Source of the DNA: Acridotheres tristis
Taxonomy: Eukaryota; Chordata; Aves; Passeriformes; Sturnidae
DNA length: 64,000 nt
Assembly (NCBI GenBank): GCA_037013685.1
Contig: CM072894.1
Span: 24,675,529 to 24,739,528, forward strand
Direction: 5' to 3'
Shown here piece by piece: positions 14,475 through 29,103 of this stretch; position 1 is the first letter of the stretch; every line of letters begins with the position of its first letter. A program made the position numbers and the translations under genes. The notes beneath the pieces were generated by a model. The model worked only from the letters and a program-made list of their open reading frames with translations. It was not told the DNA's origin and did not search any database.

Positions 14475-14635
14475 TGTGGGTTCAAACCTGGCCTATGCCG
14501 CTTAGATACAAATCCTGTGGGCTGCTATCTTCTAGCTTTAGATTACTCACGACAAGTGCAGTCAATAAGGCTTGTTAGCCTGAGGCTCAGAAGGGCTGCA
14601 GCTGTTTTTTCATCTTAGCCTGTACGTGTAATATG
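14475..14635 (+). mobile_element. Possible MIR-type SINE remnant
   Basis: GGGTTCAAACCTGGCCTATG followed by CCGCTTA resembles the tRNA-derived B box and following segment of MIR (GGTTCGAATCCTGGCTCTGC...CACTTA). Further on, TTAGCCTGAGGCTCAG and a T-rich TTTTTTCATCTTAG match the order of the MIR core (CTGAGCCTCAGTTTCCTCATCT). It is an old and worn copy if real. Confidence 0.4.
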
Positions 14636-16464
14636 ATAGGGCAGTGAGGGGGCACAGATGAAGTGGCTTGTTATTTATGACAATATCAATCAATGCACTC
14701 TATTGCTAAATGAATTAAGTAGCATTGCAATAACTGGCTTTTCTGCTGCAACTTTGGTTTTTAAAAATTGCACAGAAGAGTGATATTGATCTGCCTAAGT
14801 CTATTGCCATTTTATTTCAGTTCTTTTGCAGTGGAACAGTCTCTTCTACCACTTCCCAAAAATTTATGTAACTATAAAACTAGATTCATCTAAAGACTCA
14901 CAAAAGGATTTGATCAGATTTAAGCCTTTGAAATTTAAAGCTGGGATCCTAAACCTCTCAGGAAAACATCTGGTTGACCCAGGAGATTGAACTCTGACCA
15001 TTCGACACAAAGGTTCCCCAGTTTCCTGCAGCCCTGTTTCTCTGTATGCCAGTCAGATATTTTGCTGATGCTTCTGCTAATGTTGCACCTCCTGAAGGTG
15101 GACCTACTAAGTAGGAAGGGTCTCTAACACTAGCAGTGCCCTTGATGTCATTACAAACAAAAATGTCTGGAAAAAAATACAAGGTAACAAGAAACAGACA
15201 CCTTGGGAATGAAACACCTGTGCTCATTTGGAAGTGAAGGATTCAGGTTCAGCTCTGCATCTCATCTGAAGGAGGGCTCACCATGGAGCCATCATTTCTC
15301 TCATTGTTTGCCACTGAGAGAAGTCATTTCATTCTGGCTCACTGGGCCAGAAGATCAGAAAACCACAGGGAACCCAAATGAATCTCTGGGCCACAACCAC
15401 TCACCTTATCATGGGAATCCCTCAGGAAATGAAGCATTTGGTGTTGACCAGCTGTGCTTTCACTCCCAAGGGAGAGCCAAGGCATACCAAGACTTAGAAG
15501 AATAACCCAAGGTAGCAAGAAGTACATGGCTACACAGAGATGAAGAAACGGTGATTTGAGCAATATAAATGTTGCCATTTCAGCTTGCAACCAGCTATTA
15601 AGAATGTGGAAAAAGTTCAGTCTATTTGGTAAATCTGAATTACAGTGACCCCATTTATATATCCACGTGCTTGAAAGCTAGCAGGTATAATTGGGCCAGG
15701 AAGGTAGTGATTAGCATGTGATAAAGAAATGTCTAATTGCGTGATTTAAGAAAAATTGATAACAGACAGGCCACAGCTCACTGTCTATGGCTTCTAGACA
15801 CGTAGGACTGCCTGCACTGCTCCTTCATCTGTGACATTTTGTTTATCACTCTGCCTGCTGCTGCCCAGACAAATAAACCCTCTGGGACCATTTGATGCTG
15901 TATTAGGTTTCGTGCCTGAATGCATAAGGGTCCCTAGAAGGCAGCAAGAGGTTTCTAGTTACTTTGTAATGTTACAAACAACATCAAAATTGATGTTCAG
16001 CTTAACGTGGAATTCTATGGTAATATCCAGGAATTTGGCTGTTTATCTGGACATCCTTCAGTTACTCTTTCTTTTCACCTCAAAGTCAATGGCATTTTTA
16101 ATTTTGGTAGGGTTTTTTTTTTTTGTGGAGAGTAGAGAGCTCGGGACAAAATATTTTCTGACTACAAAGCTGTCAAAAACACAGTCAATAATAAAATGGC
16201 TTCATAAGTAACAAGGGCTTTGGAGGCCATTCATTTCCTTGAATGACAATGTTAGGATGGAGACAACCAGGGAAAAGCTTTGCTGGGCATGAAAGCAAAC
16301 ACAAAGCCAGAATCCCCCTAATTCAATCTAATTTGACCACTGAACATCAAGCAGATAAAATATAAATAAGGTGTGTTTCAAAGTGTGAATCAATTAATTT
16401 TTTAATACCCACTGAAAGCATCTCCAAAGAGGAGACATAGATGGCTTCTGTGTGAGGGTTTCTC

Positions 16465-16486
16465 TTTTTTTTTTTTTTTTTTTTTT
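16465..16486 (+). repeat. Poly-T tract
   Basis: 22 consecutive T. Confidence 0.95.
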
Positions 16487-19400
16487 AATTTGTTGGGGTT
16501 CTTTTAAAACCTGGAAGAAGAAACAAGTACTGCAATCAATCATGAGGATTCTGTTAGTGTAGATCAGACTTTGATTTGGTGTATGCAGCTAAAGGAAATT
16601 TGCTTCCTTCCACTTCCCTTTTACAACCAACTCTACGAAGTAAAAGTCTGGACTAATTCCAAGGGACTAAACCAATTATGATAAATAGCTGAATTTGTGA
16701 ATATGTAGAATCAACTGATCATTGCATAATTACTTATACTCCCAAGGCTATGGTAAAAATGTGGCAGCAGAATCATTGTTATTTTTGTCACAGTAATTAT
16801 AAATCATCATCGTTGCATTCTTGCAGATATGGCTGGATGAATGCCACCTGAAACTCTGCCTTCCCTCTGTGTCTCAGATTTGCTTTCCACTGTCCTATGA
16901 ATTTATTTTTACACATATACACACAACTGCTCTGCACGTTTGCCAATAACTCTTGAAATCTGCCTTAAATATCTGTGACTCTTTCATTTCATAAGAATAT
17001 TCCTTGCAGATCTCCATTTCTGTTAACCTTTACAGTGATGTATGCATAACCACATGCACGTATTTCTCAGGCTGGAATAGCACGCATATTTTACAGGGCT
17101 ATAACCAAATAATGTCCATGGACATAAACCAGTGTCCATAAACATTGATACTATTATAAGCCTTCAAATACTAAGGCTAAGCATTAAATGCTGACCTCCA
17201 GCTTGGCAGAGGGAAAAGAAGAAGCAAAGTTAGGTGAAGGATAATGTGAAATCAAGGGCTTATTTCATGGCAACGTGCTGCTGCTGCAGTTTGTTTTAAA
17301 AATCAGACTGCAGATATGGATTTGCTTCTAATGACTCTGGCCATCCACGAAATGTAGGCAAACAGAAAGCTCCTCAAGATGAACAAATTGGCAGAGAAAC
17401 AGTTTTCCAGGGAAAGGGGAAAAAAAAGGAGAAAAAACAAGCTTCAGAGCAAATAAGACAATTAAGTAAGTAACTTTCAAGTTCAGCAAGTACGTAATTG
17501 CAAAGCCCCTACTCTACAATATCTTATGTTGAGCACCTAATTACAGATGTGGGATGAAATCCTGGCACCACTGGAAGTTTTATTGCAGAGTTATGTAGAA
17601 TCAACATTTCAGATTTCCTCATTTCTAAACTGCTATGCTTCATGGCTCATTCTGTAAATGTAAATGCATGAGTTAAGTGCCCATATATTTACCAGATCAC
17701 GGGCTAAAACCTTCATTCAGATGAGTAGTTACTTGTACCTGAATAACCTCACATGTTTTAGAAAGCACTGTTCAAAGTCAGTTACTATTTGCTTTAAGGA
17801 GAAGTAACAGGAAGTGTCCCACTAAAAAGGAGGTATTAAGAACTTCCAGAATCTCTATAACTGTCTTTAGATCCTTTTCTCCTTGATAATTTCCACTGAG
17901 GAATTAAACATACCTCTGAATTCTATAAATAAAGGCTATCTACGTTAATCTCTGGTATTCTCTTACCTATAATATATACTCTAGCTGGAGAAGCAACCAA
18001 AACAAAAGTAATCTATTGTGGTCCAGTATAGTGGAACAGAAGAGTAATAAAGGGAAAAAGTAAATTAAGAGAAGAAAAAAGAAGGCAAAAGAGAGGAAAC
18101 AGCATTAATGGATAAGGCATGAAGATGCCTTTTTCATTCCTACAGTATATAAAACTTCCCTTCTCCTATGAGGAAATTCAGTCAACACATCCAGAAGCTA
18201 CTAGACATGACCTCCATGACCATCAGATTTCAGAGTCAGTTTCTCAAAGGGTGACTATCTTTCCCTTTGTGCGTATTTTGATGAGTCTTACAGGTTCTGC
18301 AGATAGTAATATAGCAGAGCACATCACAATGTTTTCCCCTTGCTACAGTACCTAAATTTGAGATTTTCTCCCAACAAGGAGTTGCTACCTGTAAATGTGT
18401 CAATCATGAACTACATGACTGCAATACAAATCAGAACTCCTTGAAATTTTTGAAATCCTTCTACAGGGATAGCCCTGGCTTTGACTGACTGAACTTTGTT
18501 ATGGTTTGTTTGGTGTAATTTGTTAATACTAAGTGCTCTCTAGAAAAGTCAGCTGCACACTTCAGCTGTCTGCACTGACGTAATAAGAAACTTGGTTCTA
18601 ACTCTGGGATCTAACTCTGCTTTAGACATTACAAAACTCTTCTCAACAATAAAACAAAGAGATTTGATCTCCCTTTCAGAGGACACAAAACCAAGAAAAG
18701 CACATTTCAGTGCACTAATCTCAAACCCACTTCAGCATAAATCATTCACAGTTTTGGTAGCATGCTTGTGAATTTGTAACAAGAAATAAGCAGAAGTTAG
18801 AAAGTGCAAAGATATTAGAGTGCTTATGAAGGATCACATATTGGATGCACATAAAAGCCTGAATACATACATCTGGAACACGAATTAAAAGCAAGGGAAA
18901 CTACCCATTGTAAAGACACATAATGAACAAAGTGACAGATGCTCGAACAATGATTCCATTGCAAAACAATGTAGAAGCCATGACGTGGAAATCTTTCCTA
19001 AATCTCTAAAGAATAGTTTTTTCCAGAGACTGCTTTATGGGACTGACGTGTGTGTCTTCCTTGGAGACAAAGTCTTTTCCCTGAAGTACTGTTTGATGCA
19101 AGAAGGCAGTATTTATAAGGTATCCTTCAAGAGGAGGATTCTTAGTATCTGCTCTCCTGACTAAAATCTAGCTCTATTAATTTACTGAGTAACAGATCAC
19201 AGAGGCTTCTCAGGAGACACGTTTTCAGTATTTTTCCTTTCCTTATCCTATTTAACGTTTTTTTAAAACCGAAGCCTAAATGAGAAAGCATCTGCTGAGC
19301 ATATGGAATTTGCAAGTATTACCATTAATGTATACTGCTAACATTAAGATTTTTCCACCAGGCACACACATATTCCGACTGGCATACAAACAAGGACTCA

Positions 19401-21207
19401 GCAAGGAGAGAGGAGTAACTGTGGACCAGCTCTGTGCAGCATGAGCACTTGTGCCCAGGGGAAAACAAAGGGGTGTTCAGGTCCAACAAAGAGGATGTAA
19501 AATACACTTTAGATGTTTAGAAAGTCCCTCTGTGTCAGCAAACTGTATACTAGAAATACAAAATCTGGATCCAGAACACAGACTGCAGTTTTCTTTTGAT
19601 ATTACAAGCAAACTCCTGCACTGCAATCTTAAAAATCTCAGTTTTCTCCCAAAGGACCCAGAGAAAAGATCTGAAGGCATCAGCCAAATTGGCTATCATG
19701 CCAGTGCCAAAAGGACCTGCACCTCTTGGATCCATGGGGATTTATGGAAGGAGAGGGAATAGACTTGCTAGTCATTGCCAGAATGCTTTTGTCTTTAAAA
19801 CATTTCCCAAGTAAAAGGTGTAAAGTACTTTTGGACCAGCTTTCCTAAATTAACTACGACAAGTTTAGATGATTTCTTGACTTTCAATCAAGACAAAGAC
19901 TCTCCTGAGTCAACCATGACATGGATTTTAAAACAGTAAGTCTGATTTCCAAATGGAAGTTATTTTAAATGAAATCATTATTTTTGTGAGCTGAACCTAA
20001 ACTTGAAATACTTCAAGGCAAAGTCTTTCCATACAAATTCTCCACAAAGTCTAGCAAACCTCATCTCAGGACAGCTGGACTCTTCTCCAGAGAAGATCTG
20101 TCCATTCTTATCACTCATATGGGAGTCTGCATATTTAAAATAAAAATGTGACTCACATTTCTCCAAGCAGAACAGTTGACTAGTTTTTATTTGAGTCAAA
20201 TCTCATCTCTCCTTCAAGCTGTAAAGGTGTCTATATAAGGAACCTTTCATCATGTTTCCAGAACTGCATTTGTACCCTCAACACAGTATGAGAATATTTA
20301 TTCCCTGAAGAGTAAAAGTCCTTCAAGTATTGCTATGTCAGGATTTACTCTCTACTTTGGCTTGCTAACAGTTTATTTTCATGTTTGATTACTAACCCCA
20401 CAAATGTTAATTAACTCCTGTAGAGCAGGTGTAGGCAGCTCTCCAAGTTTCAGACAAACATAAAAAAAATTCAGTTAAGTTAAATTTCAAAGGAACATGG
20501 GCAGGCTTATTTATTCCACAGATAATTTTTGTTCTTACTTATTTGTACCTCAAGAGATCTTCTAAGGACTTCTATCTTTCCCCATTCCCTGAGAAACAGC
20601 TTTGAGAATCAAAAGTGCAATTGGTATAATGACCTTCAAGATTTTTATGATTATATAAGTGTTTTGAAAGTTCTCATGCACTAAAATTTGGAAGTCACTG
20701 AAAGAATGTAAAATATGCACTACATGTGTGAAAAGGCAATATATTAAAAGGGGTTCTTCACAATAAGAATAATAATTGATTTTTTTTTAAATAACACTAT
20801 TTTCACTAATTGTTCTCTCTTTTATAACTAGGGAAAAGATCTAAAAAATGTATTAAATATTTGTATTTTTCTATATTAAGTATTAGAGAAACACTGTTTC
20901 CATACTTGGAATATCCCAGTACTGGCACAGATAATTAAAAAATAATAAATCTTATAAAACTCATTTCTTAATGACAATGAAAACAAAAAAATTTAAAGTT
21001 CCTTATGCAAGGTAAAAAGTCCCCACTTCAGCACTCCCCCCAAAAAAATAATCTGTATAAGCTGAAATGACTAGGGGTTTGGGAGGAAGGAATTCTGCAA
21101 AGATCATATTTCCAGCACTGTAAAGATGATGTCACTACAGAATTTCTGGTTTTACATAAAAGCAAGAAAATATTACTTATCAGACAATTCTAATTCTGTG
21201 ACTGCAC

Positions 21208-21225
21208 TTTTTTTTTTTTTTTTTT
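21208..21225 (+). repeat. Poly-T tract
   Basis: 18 consecutive T. Confidence 0.95.
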
Positions 21226-24200
21226 AATATATAACAAGGTCACCTTAGCTTACACATCAGTTAAGAAGAAAATGCAAAAAAAGGCATTGGCACCTGTGTT
21301 CATTCAAGGAAGAACATTTCATTATCCCTACAGTTCAGGGATCTCTGAGGGGAAAGGGCCCCAGGGACAGCAGCAGGCTCCCAGTCAGACCATAAAATAG
21401 CAACGCAGCAGAATATCCACACAGCCAAAGACACTTGCAGAACATGGGACCTTTGACAAATAGCTGAAGAAAATTAAAGTTTTCATAAATCAGGGTCCTC
21501 CCCATAAATCATTTGGACCTATCTGTTTTTCCATCTCCCCATTCCTGCATTGCCACTATGCAAAGATCCAATCTTAGTGCTGAAACGTTTCTGTGAAAAC
21601 CACATTTTTTCAAGAAAGCACCTCAGAAACAATTTGTAGGGGCCTGTCTGCAGCTGATAGGTGTCTAATAACAGGAAACACTGGAATACAAATCTGCTAA
21701 ACAAGGAGAAGAAAAGAGGATGAGCAGAAATAAAAGACCCTGAGTTTCTGCTGATGCTGACTGAGACATAATGAAACTGTTCTTTATTTCCATTTTAGAT
21801 ACTGAAGCCCTGGTCACTGACTATAGCTTCCTAACTCTTCATCTGTCTCTGTCTCCCCTCATCTCCATTTCTCTCCTTTTTCCTCTTTCCAATCAGTTTA
21901 CAAGTATGTCTCATTACTAAACCTGGTGTCTACACAAGATCACACCCCTCTGCCAGTCCTGGAGGGTTTTGCAATGGTTTGTTCATTGCTTGCCTCTCTT
22001 TCCCATGTACCATTTTCACTAGCCACAAGCTACAGCTTTCTATTTCTCTGCTCATGAGCTTCTCACTACAGGATTAATCCAACATTTAGAAAGGGCTCAG
22101 AGCAAAATCAGTAAAATCTTGTAACAGCTACTGAAGACCTGAACACTACATCTGAAACCAGTTTATTTATTTGGATTAATCTAATCTAGTAGTGAATCAG
22201 TAGAAGTGAAGTGACACACTTTTTAGCAGCAGGAAATTTGTCTTATTTTACAGTACATAACAGTACTGTAAGAGTGCTCTAGTTAGTTTGTTCCCCACCA
22301 AATAATTGTTTTTTCAGACAGCTAGAGCCACTCAGTTGTTCCAAAAAATGTACCAAACAATTGCAAAGAAACCCACTGAGCTCTGTAGGCATATGGATTA
22401 CATAACTATTTATTCCATATTTATTCAGAATTAGTAAATCCTTCCCATATCACAGAACATAATTTGCAAAAAAAAAAATGAAACTTGGTCTACTGATATA
22501 AAAGAGTTGCTGGCTAAACTCCACCATCTAAGAGGAAATGCCCCCTTTTTTCCACATTAACTCTCCTAACATGCCACAAACAAAATTTTCTGTCTTTAGT
22601 AGATGCCTAGAGGGGAAAACAACACCTTTCTGGCTGTGGCAGACAAAAATGCTGGCGATGGTTGGAAGACAGTTATGCTTTGGGACCAGACATCACCAAC
22701 TAGACCCATGCCAACCACTCTTCCCACTCCAATCCATTGGGGCCATGGAGTCACACCCTATAACTGCTAACACAAAGCAGCAGGGAAGCAGAATCATAGT
22801 GAAGACCTCGGATGTAGGAATGAGAAATTAGAGAACATTTCTCAGCCTTCCTGTGTGAAATGGTTACAGAAAAGATGCATTTCAGGCAATTTGCAAAGGC
22901 ATAAGACTGAGAAGTCTGTAACAACAGCACAAACTGTCAAAAAACATGCTTCTTGCAATTTTTTCTGGGTCAGAGTGAATTGCTGCAAAACACCAAGCAC
23001 AAAGAATTACTGCAGACATTGCTGATGGATAACATGTTAATATCAGGATGAAATTCTCTAGACTCCACCTTAATATCACTTTACAGTCAAACAAAAATAA
23101 AAGCACATTGTAAGGTCACAGAATTCATACAAAATTCAGTCAAGGCTAACTCCAGTATCTCAACAGTAAAAGGTTATTTGAAATCCAAGTATATCCATTT
23201 TATTCAGACATAAATCCATACAGAGTGCACTTAACAAAAACAGATATACTGACACTTTGAATTATCTTCCCAACAGAAGAACTGCCCTGACAATATCAAG
23301 AAAGACAGATTTGTACTCAGGAGCCCACGTTTGCAGCCAGCTCAGTATGTGAAACCAGAATTAGAAACAAATTAGTAACATCCAAACAGCATCTCAGAAT
23401 CAGGCTGTCTTAAATCTGAACAGTCCTAATTACAACAAAGGGATAATGGTTGCCTCTTCAAAATCTGTACTAACATAGCAATGAAAACTTCTGGAAAACC
23501 TTGCTTCCCTGCAGCAAGAGTGAATTGCTTTCTTTATTCCTACTTGAAAGTAACAACTGGCTTTTTGTTTCTTCTTTTTCTTTTCTTAGAGCAAAGGTGG
23601 TGGAAAACAGTAATTCATAGATACTTGCCACTTAACACCTATTTGACTGGCAATAATTGCTGTGCATAAAGGAGTTTAAATATATCTTAACATTAGTGTA
23701 GCAGGAAGCATTATAATAAGACAAGCAGAAACTCATTCTCTAAGCCAAACAAACAATGTGGGACTTCTCATTGCTACATGTGGAAATTTGCTCTAGTCTT
23801 GCTTGGAGAGTGTTAGGACTAGGAGCGAAAAGATGCTTTCGAATAAATTAGCACAATTATAAATCTGACAACAAGATTAATATTCTAACTATGTTCACAA
23901 TAATTAACTCACCAAAACAGTTCCAGAGTCATTATCCAGCTAGGGTGGAATGGGAAAGTTTACAGCACCCCTGTAGATTTATAAGCCAATTAAGGGTGAC
24001 CCTCCTCTAGATTTCATTAGAAAAGCCTCTGGTTCAGCAAAAGCTCACACGTGCAAGTAAGAAGTTTCCCAATCAAAGGGAATCTTTATCACCTCTATTA
24101 AACACTTTTCCTGCTCCCCTGGAAATTACATATTCCTAATGCATCCTCAGCCTCCTGCCAACTCTCCAGCCCTCACACAGCATGCTTGCACCTGTGAGAA

Positions 24201-25872
24201 GCACAGCACCACTGGGGCACTGCTCCAGGAGGGGAGCTCTGCTTTATTCCCCACATGACCAAGGTGTCATGGTCCAACACTAGAGAAGCCCTTCAGATCT
24301 TGTGATGCACCTCTGGGGTTAGGACTCACAGCCCCTCTCCCACCCAGAGCCATCTTCTGCCTTCCACGTGCAGTGGACAGCAGATTTATCAAAATGTTCA
24401 CCAACCAAGCCAGCTGATAACAGCTACTAACCAGCAAACTCCTGCTCAAGGTGCACTGTAAGTGCATGGGACTGCACAGAGTGTGAACTATCTCCTTGCT
24501 ATCTATGCCATTTTCCCTCTTCATTGCCTTTCTGCACAGATTCATTGTTCTAATATAAAAGCCTCCTCTGCCACTGTCAGAGCAGTCTCCCTTTATCTCC
24601 AATTCCACAACTTCCCCTTCTCCTTTTAAAACTTTGTATAAAGAACATCTCTTTTCTCCTTTTGTTGCATACATCTATGCCTGTTTCATCCCTTCCTTTG
24701 TGTTTTCCTGCATAATTGAGTTTTTCAGCTTTGTAAAGTATTTTTCAATATAGATAGCATAAAAATTGCTATCTAAAATGAAATAGCATTGTATCAGAAC
24801 GCACACTTTTTTCCCAGTAAAATACACAATTTGGACTGACTCAAGCTGCAATGTGTATGCAGGTAAAGCAAATTCTGAATTATTCAACACTTAAAAACAC
24901 TGAAAAATCATTTACTTGTTACAAGCAATGAGATTTATGTTTTATGTCTCCCAATCAATAGCTAGTGTGTCCACACATAGCTGATTTATCCATATTGAAA
25001 ATATAATTATAAGTCTAGTTTGCTCTGAACCACAGAGTCCTTTTGTAACAAGATTATTTAAATACAAATGGGGTTGGAAAATTGGTTTTAAATGGCTAAT
25101 CTGTCTTGTCTTCAACTCCAGCTGCAGAATTTACTAACATCATAAACACAGGCTGAGTGAAAACTTAAAAGGTTTTCTGATGCTCCCCGCGGTCTGTCTA
25201 TGCAGTCCTCATTAACAGGGAAGTTGATGGGAGCTGTATGCAGGCTGGGAGAGGAGGATAATAAGCCTTGTAATCTCTATAAAGAGAAAGGGATTTTTAC
25301 TGGTGATATGTCATATATGCTGGTGTGCAAACGTCTGTCTAACTGGCAGCCCAATAAAGAATTTATGCACCCAGGTCTCTGATGCACTGTAGAACATCTC
25401 TGCCATATGGGTGTACCAAACTTACACCCACAGGGCTGGAAACAACTCCTCAGAGCATCTTACAATAGGGACCATCAGATATTCATGGGATCATTAAGCA
25501 AAGTTTCATCTGGACAGATTTACTTGGGGATTACTGAAGGCCCTGCTGCCTTCCTGCTGTTCCCATGTGATGTGGTCAGAAGCCTGGTGACATGCAGTGG
25601 GGAAAGGCTGGGCCAGTGCATGCTCCTCCAAGGGAGCACTGCAGTATCACCAACTGGGAATACACCATGAATTTCCCCCCGAGTCGTGCACAAGGTCTGG
25701 GAGAAAATGCAGCTCAAATCTGGCTTGGGTTGAGTAGAAATTAAGGATTGGTAACTTGCCACCTCACCCTGACAGAAAACTACTGCCTTAAATCCTCCTG
25801 TGACAGATCATACCACCCAAAAAAAGCTAGGTTTAACTGTTATTTTTCTTATTTTCTTCATACCAGTGTAAT

Positions 25873-25945
25873 TGGTATGGGGGACTGGTTTGGGTTTGTG
25901 CTGGAAATAGTCTTGATAATTGAGGGCTATTTTCATTCTTCCTGG
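25873..25945 (+). mobile_element. Truncated LTR 5' end of the same family
   Basis: TGGTATGGGGGACTGG..., then TTTGTGCTGGAAATAGTCTT and GATAATTGAGGG, aligns with the first 75 or so bases of the LTR at 33653 (TGGTATAGGGC..., GTGCTGGAAACAGTGTTGAT). Similarity stops near 25945 and the rest of the LTR is absent. This is a second, independent trace of the family in the window. Confidence 0.5.
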
Positions 25946-27410
25946 GCGAAAAACATCACTGAACCAAAACCAGCACAGATACAGATTCCTAAGTCTGGAA
26001 CTACCACACCTGTGGCAGATTGGTGCAGTGCAGACTGCCACAGATTGTGGCAGTGGAGGCTACCCTGGGGGGCTGCTTTCCCAGCCCTGTGAAATGGTCC
26101 ACTACCTTAAGTCAAGGGCAAGGTTCTTTCCTAGGGGTGTGCAATGCAGAACTTCCCTTACAGCTACTCAAGGGCCAGATGTTTAGGACAAGCACCATGT
26201 TGTGCGTGTCCTCATTTCATCCAAGGGTCAGAAAAAGCCTTTCACATTCAGCTGGACAGCACACTTCTATGTTTCTTCTTAGTTAGAAAAAGCCCTAAGG
26301 AAAGGATAACTGCCAATAAAAGAGGAACACTGCATAATTTGAAATTATAATTCTATACATGCTTCTGAAAGCCTCTTTGGCTTTCCTCTTTGTGCTCTGA
26401 ATGGTTCTCTAGATCTAATTTAATTCGGTGAAGCAAATCCAAAAGTTCCAGGGGAAAAAAAAATCAACTTTTTCTTCAGTTAGAATAAAAATTGTTCAGA
26501 AAGAATTCTTGATCTTCATTAATTCCACAGGTAGACATACAAGCTCCTAAGTGTTAATGAGACTTGCCGGTTAAGGTGGACTAATGTATCTAATGAAATG
26601 TCAAATGAGCCCACTTTGGATTTACATTATCAGACATTTCCACCAGGAAAGTTTGGCAAGAGATCCTAACAAACCCATCAAGCCCTCTGGAAACATGGAG
26701 TAAATGGTTCTTCTGGACTGGAATTACATTAGTAGCTCACTTGGTCAGTGTGACTCCTAGAAACTAAGGTGAGGGGAAAATAATCCAAATCCTTTATTTC
26801 CTTTTCCACAACCAAAGTCTATTTCATTTTTCCTCAGTTAGGTAGAAAATTATCCTCTGTAGTCTATGGTGGTTTCCATTAGAAACATGTAGAAAAATTC
26901 TCTCCAGAAAGCAAGCATCCAGGTCTGCTGAGGTTTTGGAACTTGTTTCAGAATCTGCCCTGAATCAACTGCATGCCTGATCACTCTAGCAAAACAAGAT
27001 TCCAAGTTGCTCATAAATCCTAATTCACTGTTAAATGAATTGTTCTTATTCTCATGTGCAATATTATAGGTATCAAATAAGAAACTCAAAAATAGGATCC
27101 TTAGGGCATTAAGATTTGCTGTGGTAAATTATATGTGTTGTCTTTTCAAGTTTCCCTTTAGGAGGAAAAATTGACAAAAGAAAAAAAGTTCAAGTGTTTC
27201 CAGAAAGAACTGAAAAGTTTGACATGCAATGAAAAATTAATTTGTCTTAATATGTGCCTTGTTAAAATTTTATAATATTTTCAGGCAAACAAACACTTAG
27301 CTGACACCAAATCTATAAAAAATATCTTAGTATGGATTTCAGATTCCCAGGGGTAGAAGTCAAGAGACAGATTAAATGATTAATCCAAAATGAAATTCCA
27401 CTGCTTTTAA

Positions 27411-27443
27411 ATACATATATATATATATGCATATATAAATATA
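27411..27443. repeat. (AT)n / ATAC-type microsatellite
   Basis: Interrupted TA dinucleotide run with one GC step and an AAATATA tail, about 33 bases. Confidence 0.9.
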
Positions 27444-28520
27444 ACTATCTGAGCAAAGACAACCTAACATAACATTTTAAGTGACAGGTGAAGCACTTGA
27501 CAACTTTATGACCATCTTAGGACCAAAGTTGCTTTCCTAAGGGAAGAAGGATTTCATTAGCTTTCCCTGAATCAAGCCATGATAAAGCAAAGTGATGATC
27601 CAATGGATTTTAGATGCACAGAAGTTCACCCCTTTGTACATGGATCTCCACTGCCACACACACTCGGGGGAAAATTGAGCAGCCTTTCTCCCCTCTTTCT
27701 GCTGTACCCCAGCTCCCATCACTCACAGTCATTATGGTCTGGAAGCAAAATCTGCTTTTGTGACACAGCACTTAAAGTGAACCAAAGAAAAAAATCTAAG
27801 TCTACTTGGTTACCCTTAACATGCTCCCCTTCTTTTTATGAAGAATCTGTTTCTTTTAACTCCACATATTTTCATGCTACCAGGGCTACTGATCCACAGA
27901 ACTACACCACATAGCATAGGGAGAATCCCACCATTTTTTATACATTCACTAACAATTGACATTTTCTGTACAAAAGGAAGGCTTGTAAACTTTTCCATCA
28001 ACACCTGTGGTGCCACTGCTGCCCCATGCACTCCTACCAACAGCACCTGCCACAGCCACACACTGAACCTGTGACTCAGTGATGGTCAAGTCTGCATTAA
28101 AGTATTAGAAAAAACCTTGATCACTTTTAGTGTGTCTCCTAAATCATCCCACAACCCATGCTGCAGCTCCAGCCTTCTCCAGCTGAGGAGCAATTTACCA
28201 CCCATCTTCCTCAGCATGATCTCTCTTGTTCTGACCAAACACGTCTAAGGCACAGAATTAATTTTCATCTTTCCTGGAGAAAGCACGGAGGTGATTAGCC
28301 CCATTTACCTTGGTGTGCCTGAATCAGAGCCAACCAGGCACAAAAGCACACAGGTCATTTCAAGTGACCTGATCATCCTCACAGTCTGGAAAACAACGTA
28401 GTCCTGAGGGCCTAAACTTGTATTACACGGACAGTCAGTGACATAACCCATTTAGATCAAAACACCCCGTGGAGTCACTCAGGTCTGCTCTCTCACCACC
28501 ACAGCACTGCTCAGATATTA

Positions 28521-28847
<327 letters not shown>

Positions 28848-29084
28848 TTATGATTGATAAAGAACCGCTAAATTATTTCAGGTCATCACAGAGGACTTGA
28901 GCGTGCATCTGCTTTCTCATATTTTAGTATTAGGAAATACACTACATGAGGTGGGCTTCCATCAGGTTATCTCCATTAACCTAAAGCTCACTCATGAGGA
29001 ATTTCGAATTTCTAAGACATTTTAGGGAAATTTATTCTTTTTCAGCTGTGCAAACATCAATGAGGTTGGCACATGCTCAATCAC

Positions 29085-29103
29085 AAAAAAAAAAAAAAAA
29101 AAA
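29085..29103 (+). repeat. Poly-A tract
   Basis: 19 consecutive A, inside the 7.4-kb intron. No retrocopy body was recognised upstream. Confidence 0.93.

Noticed and set aside
14470..14500. tRNA-like B box GGTTCAAACC
   Set aside because: No A box or cloverleaf upstream; better explained as part of a MIR-type SINE.
15831..16211. 126-codon plus-strand open frame with hydrophobic stretches
   Set aside because: Hydrophobicity comes from T-rich low-complexity DNA (poly-T giving Phe runs); no family match.
24267..24674. 135-codon minus-strand open frame, and TGTCATGGTCCAACACTAG at about 24266 resembling an inverted LTR end
   Set aside because: The protein shows no family features, and the LTR-like match is under 20 bases with nothing else of the LTR beside it.
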